DNA from: DATGKK01 sp035294725
Lineage (GTDB): Bacteria > Actinomycetota > Acidimicrobiia > Acidimicrobiales > Bog-793
Assembly (NCBI GenBank): GCA_035294725.1
Contig: DATGKK010000094.1
Location: forward strand, 1 to 49,696
Length of the DNA stretch: 49,696 bases
Reading direction: 5' to 3'
Made by a program: the position numbers and the translations under genes. This document shows positions 1 to 8,144 of the stretch, piece by piece (position 1 is the stretch's first letter; every line of letters starts with the position of its first letter). The notes beneath the pieces are model-generated. The model had not been told where the DNA came from. It worked only from the letters and a program-made list of their open reading frames with translations, and searched no databases.

Positions 1-132
1 GCGCGACCCTTCTGGTCGGACCCCGGCGCCAGACTGATCAACGGCCTCGTGGCCAAGAAAACGTCGACGTCGCGGGCGAGCCTGACACCATTTTCACGCC
101 CTGCGGGACGCCCCCACCAGGGGGCCAGGTGA

Positions 133-393
133 CTGATCGGAGGGACATCGACGTCGAGGCGCAACGTCACGACGCCGCTCACCGCCTCGTTGGCCGGTGG
201 CAGGGACCTTCCCCGTCTCGAGATCGCACGCCTGCGGGCGACCTGGCTCACCGAGGTGGCAGAGGCGATCGGGCTTCGGGGGTTCATGGAGGCGGCCGGC
301 ATCACCTGCTCCCAGCGCCTGGGGGACCTCGTGGCCAGGCTCCCTGCGCCAGACGAGCACGAGATGGTGGGGTTGGTCGGAGGGAGGCGGTGA
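133..393 (+). pseudogene. Recombinase-like C-terminal remnant
   Basis: A short open stretch begins after an in-frame TGA at 130-132 and ends in a TGA at 391-393. The first plausible start is TTG at 190, giving 67 residues. The peptide contains RLRATWL followed by EAAGI and a conserved-looking LGDLVARLP tail. This resembles the C-terminal helices of degenerate actinobacterial tyrosine recombinases, although the catalytic His/Arg/Tyr set is not visible. Its stop overlaps the GTG start of the transposase by four bases (GTGA), so the two were probably translated together. I read it as the surviving 3' end of an integrase-like gene. It could also be a small transposition accessory ORF. Confidence 0.4.
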
Positions 394-1889
394 GCATCGA
401 CCTGTCTCGCCTCGAGGCGGTCGTCGAGGCCTCGGGGGTCCCAGGACGGATCGAGGCACTGCTCCCAGTCGGGGTGCGTCCCCGCCAGCTCAGCGTGCGC
501 ACGCTGCTCGTCGGCATGCTCTGCTGCCAGGCAGAGGGCCGGCCGGCGCACTTGACGAGGGTGCACCAGGTGCTCGTCGGTCTTCGGGGTCCAGACCGCC
601 TGCGCTTGGGCGTCACCGTCGACTGGCGGGCTGGTCCGCACACCCTCACCTATCGTCAGGTGGAACGGACGTTGCACCTCGTCGTCGGGGCGCTGGCCAG
701 AGAAGAACCCGACGGCGCATCCTCCGAGGTGCTCCAAGAGGTGGCGGACGCCTTCGTCGAGGCGAGCGTGGAAGGACACGGCGACGCCTCGCGATCGCTC
801 GCCGTCGACTGGACCGACGTCGAGAGCTTCTCGACGCGGCACCCGAAGCCGTCCGGGCTCTACGCCGATCCCGAGGCCCGATGGGGACACCGAAAGGGCG
901 GGGGACCGGGCGAGAAGGACGAGCTGTTCTTCGGCTACTACCTCTCCTTGGCCACCATGGTCGCCGACGATGGCGGCCCACCCGTGCCAGAGCTGGTGCG
1001 GCGCATGAACCTCGTCTCCTGCGAGCACGACCCAGTGCCCGTCATGGTCCAGGTCCTCACCTCGATGGCCGCAGGCGGCGTCGCCCTGGGCGACGTCATC
1101 TGTGACTCGGGCTACGCGCATCGGGTGCCCGGGCACTTCGCCCTGCCGCTTCGAGCGGCTGGCGTATCCCTCGTGATGGACCTGCATCCTTCTGACCGGG
1201 GAACCCAGGGCACCCACGCTGGGGCGGTCCTGCACCACGGCAATCTCTACTGCCCGATGACGCCGACGGGGCTCTTCGGCCAGGCGCCGCTCGTGCGTGG
1301 GGCGAGCGAGGCGGAGACCGCCGCCCACGACGAGCGGGCAGCCGAGCTCGGACGGTTCAAGCTCGGGCGCGTGAGCGCTGACGACCAAGACGGCCACCAC
1401 CGGGTCTCCTGCCCCGCCCTGCTCGGCAAGCTCCGCTGCGCGCTGCGCGAGTCCTCCCTGTCACTTCCCCTGGAGCGTCCCGAGGTGCTCTCTCCCCCAG
1501 ACGAGCCGCCGTGCTGCTGCACCCAGCGCACGATCAGCGTCCCCGTCACGATCAACGCGAAGACCACCCAGCGCCACGACTACCCCTCTGCGGCCTGGCG
1601 CCGCTCCTATGCGAGGCGCTCTGCCGCCGAGCGCTCCAACGCCCGGATCAAGGACCCCGCCACGATCGACGTGGCCCGGGGCTGGTGCCGGGTGATGGGG
1701 CTCACCCCGATCACCTTGTTCCTCGTCGCTGCCATCGTCGTGCGCAACCTGGCAGTCGCCGACGCCTTCTGTGCCCGCCAGGAAGAGGACCGACGCCGGG
1801 CAGCCACCGGGCGGCCGCCCCGGACCCGCCGGCGCCGGCGCACCACCCTCGCCGACCTGGTCGGCGCCGGAGCGAACGCACCGCCCTAG
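390..1889 (+). CDS. DDE-type IS transposase
   Basis: Encodes a 499-residue transposase that would cut and join insertion-sequence ends. The GTG at 390 is preferred over an in-frame ATG at 129, because residues read before 390 are low-complexity and GTG 390 forms a GTGA overlap with the upstream remnant. The three acidic residues expected of a DDE catalytic core can be placed: Asp in AVDWTD, Asp in VICDSGYA, and Glu in SAAERSNARIKD. This arrangement fits the IS1182/IS5-like DDE transposases, but I cannot assign the IS family. The frame is intact to a TAG at 1887. I found no convincing terminal inverted repeats; the left end may lie outside the window. Confidence 0.8.
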   Translation: MSIDLSRLEAVVEASGVPGRIEALLPVGVRPRQLSVRTLLVGMLCCQAEGRPAHLTRVHQVLVGLRGPDRLRLGVTVDWRAGPHTLTYRQVERTLHLVVGALAREEPDGASSEVLQEVADAFVEASVEGHGDASRSLAVDWTDVESFSTRHPKPSGLYADPEARWGHRKGGGPGEKDELFFGYYLSLATMVADDGGPPVPELVRRMNLVSCEHDPVPVMVQVLTSMAAGGVALGDVICDSGYAHRVPGHFALPLRAAGVSLVMDLHPSDRGTQGTHAGAVLHHGNLYCPMTPTGLFGQAPLVRGASEAETAAHDERAAELGRFKLGRVSADDQDGHHRVSCPALLGKLRCALRESSLSLPLERPEVLSPPDEPPCCCTQRTISVPVTINAKTTQRHDYPSAAWRRSYARRSAAERSNARIKDPATIDVARGWCRVMGLTPITLFLVAAIVVRNLAVADAFCARQEEDRRRAATGRPPRTRRRRRTTLADLVGAGANAPP

Positions 1890-2061
1890 CCGGCTACCTT
1901 TCCGCGGGAACCTGACGTCAGTGCTCCAGCGCGCGCAGGTGACGGTCATGACAGCGCTGATCGGATCGGCGACCCCCAACGGCCTGTCACAGCCCTCTGG
2001 CACAATGACGTCGGCTCGAAACGTGAACTGGGTCCTCATCGAAAGGTGAAGACCTCCTGCG

Positions 2062-2134
2062 CACCCCCGGCAGGATTCGAACCTGCGTGAAACGGATTAG
2101 AAGTCCGTTGCCTCATCCACTCGGCCACGGGGGC
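2062..2134 (-). tRNA. tRNA-Arg (anticodon TCT)
   Basis: On the minus strand the sequence folds as a cloverleaf. The acceptor GCCCCCG pairs with CGGGGGT (one G-U pair). The anticodon stem ACGGA/TCCGT encloses the loop CTTCTAA, which gives anticodon TCT. The T-arm contains GGTTCGAATCC. CCA is not encoded. It lies about 170 bp downstream of the transposase gene. Confidence 0.93.
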
Positions 2135-2244
2135 GTGTCACCACCATTCTGCCTCGGGGTCTGCCGCAGCCCGAACCATGCGGGCGACCTCGCCGGCCGC
2201 AGATGCTGCTGGCACGGAGCGGAAGCCGATCCGCCCGGCAGCCC

Positions 2245-4965
2245 TTAGCGGGACCAGTTCCCGCGTGAGGGCCGGCCTCTCGTCCCGGCGGCCCGGGGAT
2301 CAAGTGGGAGCTCCTCTGCCGGAGGCTCCCAACGCGGCTGTTGGGAGACGTCCTCATCCTGTCCGCTTCCACCGGCTCCGCCGCCGTGGCTCAACGCTCC
2401 CGATGCATGCGCGTGCCCGTGCGGCACCCCCGTCGGCTCGGAGGTCGCCCGCGTGAGCTCGTAGAGCCAGCGGGTGAGGTCCGCGGCGTCAAGAGGACGG
2501 CTGATGAGATAGCCCTGGGCCGTGTCGCACCCGAGGTCCCGCAAGAGCCGGTAGGCCTCCGCCGTCTCAACTCCCTCCGCGGTCACCGTGAGGCCGAGGT
2601 CGTGGGCCATGGTGATCGTGGACGCCACGATGGCGTAGTCCGTCGGGTCGGTGGTGAGCCGCTCGGTGAAGGACTTGTCGATCTTCAGCTGGTCGACGGG
2701 GAGGTTCTTCAGGCGGGCGAGTGACGAGGTGCCGACGCCGAAGTCGTCGAGGGCGACGCCCACCCCAAGGGTCGAGAGCGGTGAGAGAAGCTCGGTGCTC
2801 TCGACCCGGTACTTGCCCGGCGAGCCCGACTCCGTGATCTCGAGCGTGAGCAGCTGGGGCGGCAGATCGTGGCGCTGGAGCAGCTCTTCGATCTGGCGGA
2901 TGAGGTCCAGATAGGTGACCTGCTCCGGAGAGACGTTCACGGCGAGGCCGAGCTCGAAGCCCGCTTGGCGCCACTTCGCGAGCTGTCCGAGGGCCACGTC
3001 GAGCATCCAGCGAGTGAGCGGCTCGATGAGCCCCGACGCCTCCGCGACCGGAATGAACTCGTCAGGCGCAATCACGCCGTAGAGGGGATGGGTCCAGCGG
3101 CTGAGAGCCTCGACACCGGTCACCTCCCCGGTGGCAAACGAGACCGTCGGCTGGTAGTGGAGGCGGAGCCCACCGCTCGTGATCGCCTCACGCAACGCCG
3201 CGATGAGAGAGGGACGGTCGATGCGGTCGGTCCGACGGTCGCTCTGCACGCAGACGCCGCCGCCGCTCTGCTTCGCCTGGTACATCGCCATGTCGGCCTG
3301 ACGGAGCAGGCTGAAGCGGTCCTCCCCGTGGAACGGCGAGATGGCCACCCCGATGCTTGCCCGCAGCTGGATGGCGGCCCCTGCCACCATCGCCGGCGCG
3401 CGCGTCTCGGCGTCGATGCGCCGGGCAAGCTCGATGATCTCGTCCGGCGAGCCGAAGCGAGGGAGCACGACGGCAAACTCGTCCCCACCGAGACGGCCGA
3501 CGGTGCCGGAGTCGCCCACCACGGCTACCAGCCGCTCGGCGAGGATCTCTAGCGCACCGTCCCCGGCCTCGTGGCCGAGGCGGTCGTTGATCCTCTTGAA
3601 CCCGTCGAGGTCGATCAGCAGCGCCCCGACGACCGAGTTGCCGGCCCGCTCCGACAGGGCTCGGTCCATCTCGGTCGAGAAGAGCATGCGGTTTGCAAGG
3701 CCGGTGAGCCCGTCATGCGAGGCCTGGTACTGCTTCAAGGCGACCTCGGCTTGAAGCTGGTCGAGCAGGTCGCTGCTGCGCAGCGCCATCGCTGCCGGCA
3801 TGGTGAGCGCCTCGGCAAGCCTGACGTCGTCCGGACCGAAGCTGAGGTGGCTCGCGCCGCGCCGGTCGGCGAGAACGAGCACCCAGTCGGCGAGACCGTC
3901 GGAGGGGAGCGCGACGGCGACGGCGTCGCGAAAGCCGCAGATGTGAAGGGCCTCGGCCAGGGCGAGGTCGCTCGTGCCCTTCGGGGCGAGCACTGGGCCG
4001 CGCCGGTCGCGAACGGCCTCGGCAAGCGGGTTCCGGCCCTGCAGCATCTCGAGCTCGCTCACCTCGGCGCGCAAGGTGTAGCTCCTCCAGGCACCGTGCT
4101 CCCTCCTGGCGAGCTGGGTCACCTCGGCCTTGAACAACTCCTGCGCTCCACGCAACACGGTGGCGACGACCGTGTCGGTCTCGGCAAGCCCCGTCAGAGC
4201 CCGCTCGAAGCGGTGGAGGCGGTCGAGGTGGGCATGCCGGGTGCGCAGGCGGCCATAGTGCCGGTATCCCAGACCGACGGCTACCGCGAGCGCAGCGAAG
4301 AGCGCACCGCCTCCCCATCCCGACCACAGCATGTAGATGGCGACTAGGCCGAAGCCAGCGACCACCAGGACCTGGATAAGGGTGGTGAGTGCCGTCTGTC
4401 CCCAGTCGATGACATGGAGACGACGGCTCGATAGTGCGATCACAGCTTGGATTCCCACATTGCTCACCAGCTCAGCGACGACCACGGCAGCGATCGCTGC
4501 TAGTGCCCCCCGCACCGAGAGCAACCGGTCACCAGCCAGGAGACGATCGAAGCACTCGAAGGCCGTCGCGGCCGCGAAGGCATGTAGAGCGATATTGAAG
4601 GTCGACTTCGTGACCGGTCGCCGCACCCAGACCGAGCGCACGAGCGTCCCGATCGCGGCCGCGAGCAGGACCGCTCCCGCAGGCGCAAAGGCGATGGCCG
4701 GGACCAGGACGATGTCGCTCAGGTCGATGTTGTGAGCCTGCCGCCGAGCCTCGAGCCGGATGCCGGCGAAGTGGCCCGCAGCGAAGCCGACGGCCAGCAG
4801 CGGCCAGGGCAGGTGGAGCGGTGCCGGGATGACATGAAAATGACGTAGGTCGAAGTACCACAGGAGGAAGGTGCCGAGCCCGAGCGACAGTGTGAAGAGC
4901 CAGACCGGGAGCGCCCGCAGTGCGCGCCGGAGCAAGGGGGGCCTGACGGGCGGGATCTCACTCAT
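2245..4965 (-). CDS. Membrane GGDEF/EAL cyclic-di-GMP enzyme
   Basis: A 906-residue protein predicted to make and/or degrade cyclic di-GMP at the membrane. Residues 15-235 hold several hydrophobic segments that form a membrane sensor region. About 250-400 is GAF-like. The diguanylate cyclase domain follows, with intact GGDEF at 493-497, and then an EAL phosphodiesterase domain with EALSRW near 619, NVSP, TLEITES, DDFGVG at 740, LKIDKS and AEGVET. Essentially all catalytic and metal ligands of an active EAL domain are present. The inhibitory RxxD site normally found just before GGDEF is absent. The last ~65 residues are a Gly/Pro-rich tail. No neighbouring gene points to a specific output. Confidence 0.93.
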   Translation of the reverse strand: MSEIPPVRPPLLRRALRALPVWLFTLSLGLGTFLLWYFDLRHFHVIPAPLHLPWPLLAVGFAAGHFAGIRLEARRQAHNIDLSDIVLVPAIAFAPAGAVLLAAAIGTLVRSVWVRRPVTKSTFNIALHAFAAATAFECFDRLLAGDRLLSVRGALAAIAAVVVAELVSNVGIQAVIALSSRRLHVIDWGQTALTTLIQVLVVAGFGLVAIYMLWSGWGGGALFAALAVAVGLGYRHYGRLRTRHAHLDRLHRFERALTGLAETDTVVATVLRGAQELFKAEVTQLARREHGAWRSYTLRAEVSELEMLQGRNPLAEAVRDRRGPVLAPKGTSDLALAEALHICGFRDAVAVALPSDGLADWVLVLADRRGASHLSFGPDDVRLAEALTMPAAMALRSSDLLDQLQAEVALKQYQASHDGLTGLANRMLFSTEMDRALSERAGNSVVGALLIDLDGFKRINDRLGHEAGDGALEILAERLVAVVGDSGTVGRLGGDEFAVVLPRFGSPDEIIELARRIDAETRAPAMVAGAAIQLRASIGVAISPFHGEDRFSLLRQADMAMYQAKQSGGGVCVQSDRRTDRIDRPSLIAALREAITSGGLRLHYQPTVSFATGEVTGVEALSRWTHPLYGVIAPDEFIPVAEASGLIEPLTRWMLDVALGQLAKWRQAGFELGLAVNVSPEQVTYLDLIRQIEELLQRHDLPPQLLTLEITESGSPGKYRVESTELLSPLSTLGVGVALDDFGVGTSSLARLKNLPVDQLKIDKSFTERLTTDPTDYAIVASTITMAHDLGLTVTAEGVETAEAYRLLRDLGCDTAQGYLISRPLDAADLTRWLYELTRATSEPTGVPHGHAHASGALSHGGGAGGSGQDEDVSQQPRWEPPAEELPLDPRAAGTRGRPSRGNWSR

Positions 4966-5282
4966 GGGCAGGTCCAGTGTCTACAGTTGCACGGACAGCC
5001 TTCAATCGAGAAGGGTTGCCGCCGCTCCGTACCGTGCGTCGGCGAGGAAGGGAGCTGCCGGCGTGCTGGTGCCGACAGGAAGGACGGCAGGGCTCGGGGC
5101 CCGCCGCCGAACGAGGGTGCGCGGCCACCTGCCGCGACGGGCGCCACCCTCCGCGCGGGCTTCTCCTGTGCTCTGGTCCGTCCACAGGGACGGCACCTCC
5201 CACCCCGCAGGCACCCAACGCAGGGATGGCATCCGCTCGCGCCTGCCCTTCTCCATGCTCGCCCGAGGGAAGGAGGTGATTC

Positions 5283-5306
5283 ATGAGCTTCAGCGAATGG
5301 GAGTGA
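5283..5306 (+). CDS. Candidate 7-residue leader peptide
   Basis: ATG at 5283 opens a seven-codon frame, MSFSEWE, ending in TGA at 5304-5306. It is preceded by AAGGAGGTGATTC at 5270-5282, an almost perfect complement to the 3' end of 16S rRNA and the strongest ribosome-binding site noticed in the window. A hairpin begins immediately after the stop codon, and a strong terminator-like inverted repeat follows ~100 bp later, before an MFS transporter gene. This is the layout of ribosome-mediated attenuation of resistance genes. The peptide has no recognisable homology that I can cite, so its function is inferred from layout only. Confidence 0.4.
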   Translation: MSFSEWE

Positions 5307-5328
5307 GGGCCTGCCGTATGGCAAGCCC
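5307..5328 (+). promoter_or_regulatory. Hairpin abutting the leader ORF stop
   Basis: GGGCCTGCC (5307-5315) pairs with GGCAAGCCC (5320-5328) around a GTAT loop, giving 8 of 9 pairs. It begins at the base after the TGA of the leader ORF. The segment 5309-5315 could instead pair with 5413-5419 (6 of 7), the 5' arm of the downstream terminator. That alternative would be an antiterminator structure. Confidence 0.4.
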
Positions 5329-5407
5329 CCACTCGAGGTGACCACCTGACCTCTTCTGGAATACGCAACCGGAACATGGGGCCCGGAGGTCTCCTCCTTA
5401 TTGCATC

Positions 5408-5441
5408 GGCATGGCCGGCCGCACTCGCGGCCGGCCATGCC
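5408..5441 (+). terminator. Perfect 15-bp inverted repeat, probable attenuator/terminator
   Basis: Fifteen bases at 5408-5422 are perfectly complementary to 5427-5441 around an ACTC loop. The stem is very GC-rich and is followed by a weak T-containing tract (CACCGTCTTGTATC). It lies between two divergent genes, where no full-length gene ends. It therefore most simply stops a leader transcript before the MFS gene. Confidence 0.6.
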
Positions 5442-5495
5442 ACCGTCTTGTATCTTCGGCACGGGAACCGGTTGGATTGAGTAGAAGGTCGAGAT

Positions 5496-6773
5496 TTGTT
5501 CGGCGGTAGTCGCAGCGACACCGTCACGACCATGGCGACGCTCCGGCGCCGTCTCGTCGCGGCCGTCGCCGTGACCTCGGTCGGGGATGGGCTGGTCCTC
5601 GCAGCCTTTCCGCTCCTGGCCCTGCGAGCCACGCACAGCGCCCTGCTCATCTCCGGCGTCGCCGTTGCGTCCCGCCTGCCCTGGCTCCTCGTCTCGCTGT
5701 ACTCAGGCGCCCTCGTCGACCGCTCCAACCGCTCCCGGCTCGTCGCCACCGTCGATCTGGCACGGGCTCTGCTCGTGGCTGGCGTTGCGGTATGGGCCCT
5801 CAACGGGACGGTCCCGATCGCGGCGATCTACGTCGCTGCCTTCCTCGTCGGCGTCGGCGAGACCGCAGTCTCCGCGGCGATGCGCGCGACGGTTCCTGAG
5901 ATCGCGCCCGGCGACGAGCTCGTGGCGACGAACGGACGGGTCGGAGCGGCGCAGACGGCCGGCACCCGATTCCTCGGGCCCGCCACCGGCGGCGTCGTCT
6001 TCTCGGTCTCGCGGGCGATCCCGTTCTTCGGCGATGCCCTCTCTTACATGGGTTCGGCTGCGCTCCTCTCGTCCGCGATCCCGGCCGACGCTCGGCGGGC
6101 TCAGCGACGAGAGACGAGCGTCTGGGCGGACGTGAGAACCGGGCTCCGCTTCTTCCTCGCGAGCCGCGGGCTGCGAATCCTCTCAGTGGTCGTGTCGAGC
6201 TTCGCGTTCTGCCAGGCGATGGTGCTCGCGGTCCTCGTGCTGTTCGCCTCGAGCAAGCTGCACCTCGGCGCCACCGGTTACGGAGTCCTCCTCACTGTGG
6301 CCGGCGTCGGCGACGTGCTCGCGGGCTTGCTGGCCCGCCGGATCTTCCGCCTCATCGGGTCCTACGCCATGATCATCGTGGCCGGCGTGGCGGCCGCAGG
6401 TGGCTACGTGCTGCTCTCGTCGACCTCGGACAGAGTCGTCGCAGCCATCGCCCTCGCTCTCGAGGCGGCAGCGACCTCGCTTGGGAACGTGGCCACCTTG
6501 TCGACACGGCAACGTCTCATTCCCCGAGAGCGCTACGGCCTCGTGAACAACGCCTTCCGGATGCCCATCACCGGGCTCATCCCAGCCGGCGCCCTCGTAG
6601 GAGGTCTCCTCGTGACTGCGATCGGGTTCCGGTACACGTTCCTCACGGCGGGCGGGTTTCAGCTGGCTGTGCTCGCGTCCATGGCGCTGCCCCTGCGGCG
6701 AGTCGAACCCAAGTCTGCTCCGCCCGAGCCCGCCGGCCTTGCGACCGAGCAGTCCGGAGTCCCGTCAACCTGA
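5496..6773 (+). CDS. MFS transporter, probable efflux
   Basis: A 425-residue, 12-segment major facilitator superfamily protein. It resembles the EntS/transmembrane-effector group (pfam MFS_3) of small-molecule and drug exporters. The N-terminal half carries the signature SLYSGALVDRSNRSRL, equivalent to the conserved loop 2-3 G-x-x-x-D-R motif. The TTG at 5496 has AAGG at 5485-5488, about 7 bp upstream. The ATG at 5532 lacks an evident ribosome-binding site but is the alternative start. The substrate is unknown. A leader-peptide/hairpin array directly upstream suggests inducible expression, possibly by a translation inhibitor, but this is inference. Confidence 0.85.
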   Translation: MFGGSRSDTVTTMATLRRRLVAAVAVTSVGDGLVLAAFPLLALRATHSALLISGVAVASRLPWLLVSLYSGALVDRSNRSRLVATVDLARALLVAGVAVWALNGTVPIAAIYVAAFLVGVGETAVSAAMRATVPEIAPGDELVATNGRVGAAQTAGTRFLGPATGGVVFSVSRAIPFFGDALSYMGSAALLSSAIPADARRAQRRETSVWADVRTGLRFFLASRGLRILSVVVSSFAFCQAMVLAVLVLFASSKLHLGATGYGVLLTVAGVGDVLAGLLARRIFRLIGSYAMIIVAGVAAAGGYVLLSSTSDRVVAAIALALEAAATSLGNVATLSTRQRLIPRERYGLVNNAFRMPITGLIPAGALVGGLLVTAIGFRYTFLTAGGFQLAVLASMALPLRRVEPKSAPPEPAGLATEQSGVPST

Positions 6774-6862
6774 GCGGGTCCGCCTCGGCCAAGCTCCCGG
6801 ATCAGGCGAAGGCGTGCGCAAGCGGCTGCCGAGCACCGTGCTCGACGCAACAAGTGCGGAAG

Positions 6863-6896
6863 GGCCGGCCCGCAGTCGGGGCGGCCGGCCGGCCGC
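6863..6896. terminator. GC-rich inverted repeats between convergent genes
   Basis: GGCCGGCC at 6863-6870 can pair with the repeated GGCCGGCC at 6883-6890, and 6881-6896 is itself a perfect 16-base palindrome. It sits between the convergent MFS and DoxX genes, so a bidirectional terminator is plausible. No T-tract is present, and such repeats can arise by chance at this GC content. Confidence 0.25.
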
Positions 6897-6962
6897 TCGC
6901 GTCGCCGCAGGCCCGGTTGCGAAGGCACGTGGCCCCCGGTTGCCGAACCAGCGATCGGTCCC

Positions 6963-7523
6963 TCATCCGGTCCGATCGGTCTCCTCGGCCTCCTTGCTTC
7001 CTTCGCCGCTCCCTGTGGGGGCCGGCGGCTCGGGCTTCGGGCGCAGCACCATGGTGAGACAGGCGCCCGCCGACGCCACCGCACCCGCCACGACGAGCCG
7101 GACAACCGGGCGAGGCACCGAGCGCCCGCTCAGCGCGTCGAGCGAGTAGCGCCCCGGACCGGCCACCGCAAGGGCGAGCGCGGCTGCCATGTTGGTGAGC
7201 GGCAGCTCGAATCCCCCGTGAGCGGCAAACGGCCCGTTCGCCCTGTGGGTAGAGGCGGCGACGCTCATGGTCCCTGCAAGCGCGACCGGTCCGAGGGGGT
7301 AGGCAGCTCCTGCGGCCGTCAACGCCCCACCGGCGAGCTCGGAGACCGCCGCCACCCGAGCCATCACCGGTGCCGGACGGAGCCCCATCCGCTCGAAGCT
7401 GGAGACCGTCGCGGCCATTCCGCGCCCACCGAACAGTCCGAACAGCTTCTGAGCCCCGTGGGCCGCCAGGTACCCGCCCACCACGGTGCGGGCGGCAAGT
7501 AGCGAGACATCGCGGGCGCTCAT
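6963..7523 (-). CDS. DoxX family membrane protein
   Basis: A 186-residue protein with four hydrophobic segments. It starts with the DoxX pattern LLAARTVVGGYLAAHGAQKLFGLFGG, here at residues 9-34. The middle has SELAGGALTAAG, and a later segment carries HGGFELPLTNMAAALALA, both typical of DoxX/SURF4-type proteins. Members are linked to redox and detoxification systems, with no defined reaction. The C-terminal 30 residues are charged and polar. It stands alone, facing the MFS gene. Confidence 0.85.
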   Translation of the reverse strand: MSARDVSLLAARTVVGGYLAAHGAQKLFGLFGGRGMAATVSSFERMGLRPAPVMARVAAVSELAGGALTAAGAAYPLGPVALAGTMSVAASTHRANGPFAAHGGFELPLTNMAAALALAVAGPGRYSLDALSGRSVPRPVVRLVVAGAVASAGACLTMVLRPKPEPPAPTGSGEGSKEAEETDRTG

Positions 7524-7878
7524 CTGCAGGCCGTTCCCAGCTCACGTCGATACAGGGGCCACCCTGCCCGTGCTCCCAGGTTGCCGACATCCACTGTGAT
7601 ACCCACCTGCCTTTGCGTCTGGGCCGATTGGCCGGCCGGCCTCGTTGCCTCTACATCTACCCCCTGCCGTGACCTAGCCCGACCGCTCCACCGGCTGGCC
7701 CGACGTCTCGCCGGTGCGCCGCGCTGCCCTTGGCTCACCACCTCACCAAAGAAGTGAACCTCCGCCGGCCGGTGCAGCGCGGTGGCGGCATCGTCTCCAC
7801 GATGAGCACGGCTCGAAGCGCGAGGCGGATCCTCGACAGCACGCGAGGGACGTCGCCGGTCTGGTCTCGTCTGGCTGG
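7524..7878. other. Intergenic region, no gene recognised
   Basis: About 355 bp between the DoxX start and the 3' end of tRNA-Lys. Open frames are short and have no recognisable domain. It should contain the DoxX promoter and the tRNA-Lys 3' processing/termination signals, but I see no clear -35/-10 pair or strong hairpin. Confidence 0.5.
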
Positions 7879-7952
7879 TGCGCCCCCTGGGACTCGAACC
7901 CAGAACCTGCGGATTAAGAGTCCGTTGCTCTGCCAAATTGAGCTAGAGGCGC
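7879..7952 (-). tRNA. tRNA-Lys (anticodon CTT)
   Basis: The minus-strand cloverleaf has acceptor GCGCCTC pairing with GGGGCGC (one T-G pair), D-arm AGCTC...GAGC, anticodon loop CTCTTAA giving anticodon CTT, and T-arm GGGTTCGAGTCCC. The discriminator is A. CCA is not encoded. Confidence 0.95.
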
Positions 7953-8006
7953 TTGTCCGGGAGGAAACCTTAGCCGCTCAGGGCGCGCGGAACCTTTCCG
8001 GTCTGG

Positions 8007-8079
8007 GGTGACCGAGGGGACTCGAACCCCCGACTTTCGGGACCACAACCCGACGCTCTACCAACTGAGCTACGGCCAC
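8007..8079 (-). tRNA. tRNA-His (anticodon GTG)
   Basis: The minus-strand cloverleaf has acceptor GTGGCCG/CGGTCAC and anticodon stem TCGGG/CCCGA enclosing TTGTGGT, which gives anticodon GTG. The T-arm is GGGGTTCGAGTCCCC. Position 73 is C and the base just before the 5' end (8080) encodes G, matching the extra G-1:C73 pair that identifies tRNA-His. It lies 54 bp upstream of tRNA-Lys on the same strand, so the two are probably co-transcribed. Confidence 0.95.
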
Positions 8080-8144
8080 CACGTTGCCCGACCACCTCCG
8101 GTGCGCTCGCACAGCCGGCCGGTGGACCCCACCAGCATGGCACA

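Larger units (their letters stand above)
4966..5495. other. Long divergent intergenic region with leader-like elements
   Basis: About 530 bp separate the start of the minus-strand GGDEF/EAL gene from the plus-strand MFS gene. Longer open frames here look like random high-GC frames with no recognisable domain. The region holds a near-perfect Shine-Dalgarno with a 7-codon ORF (5271-5306), a hairpin directly after its stop (5307-5328) and a 15-bp perfect inverted repeat (5408-5441). Both promoters of the divergent pair are expected here. I did not identify either with confidence. Confidence 0.6.

Noticed and set aside
4958..5803. Minus-strand frames spanning the GGDEF/MFS gap
   Set aside because: Two overlapping frames run into the MFS gene; composition is Arg/Ser-rich and no domain or ribosome-binding site supports them.
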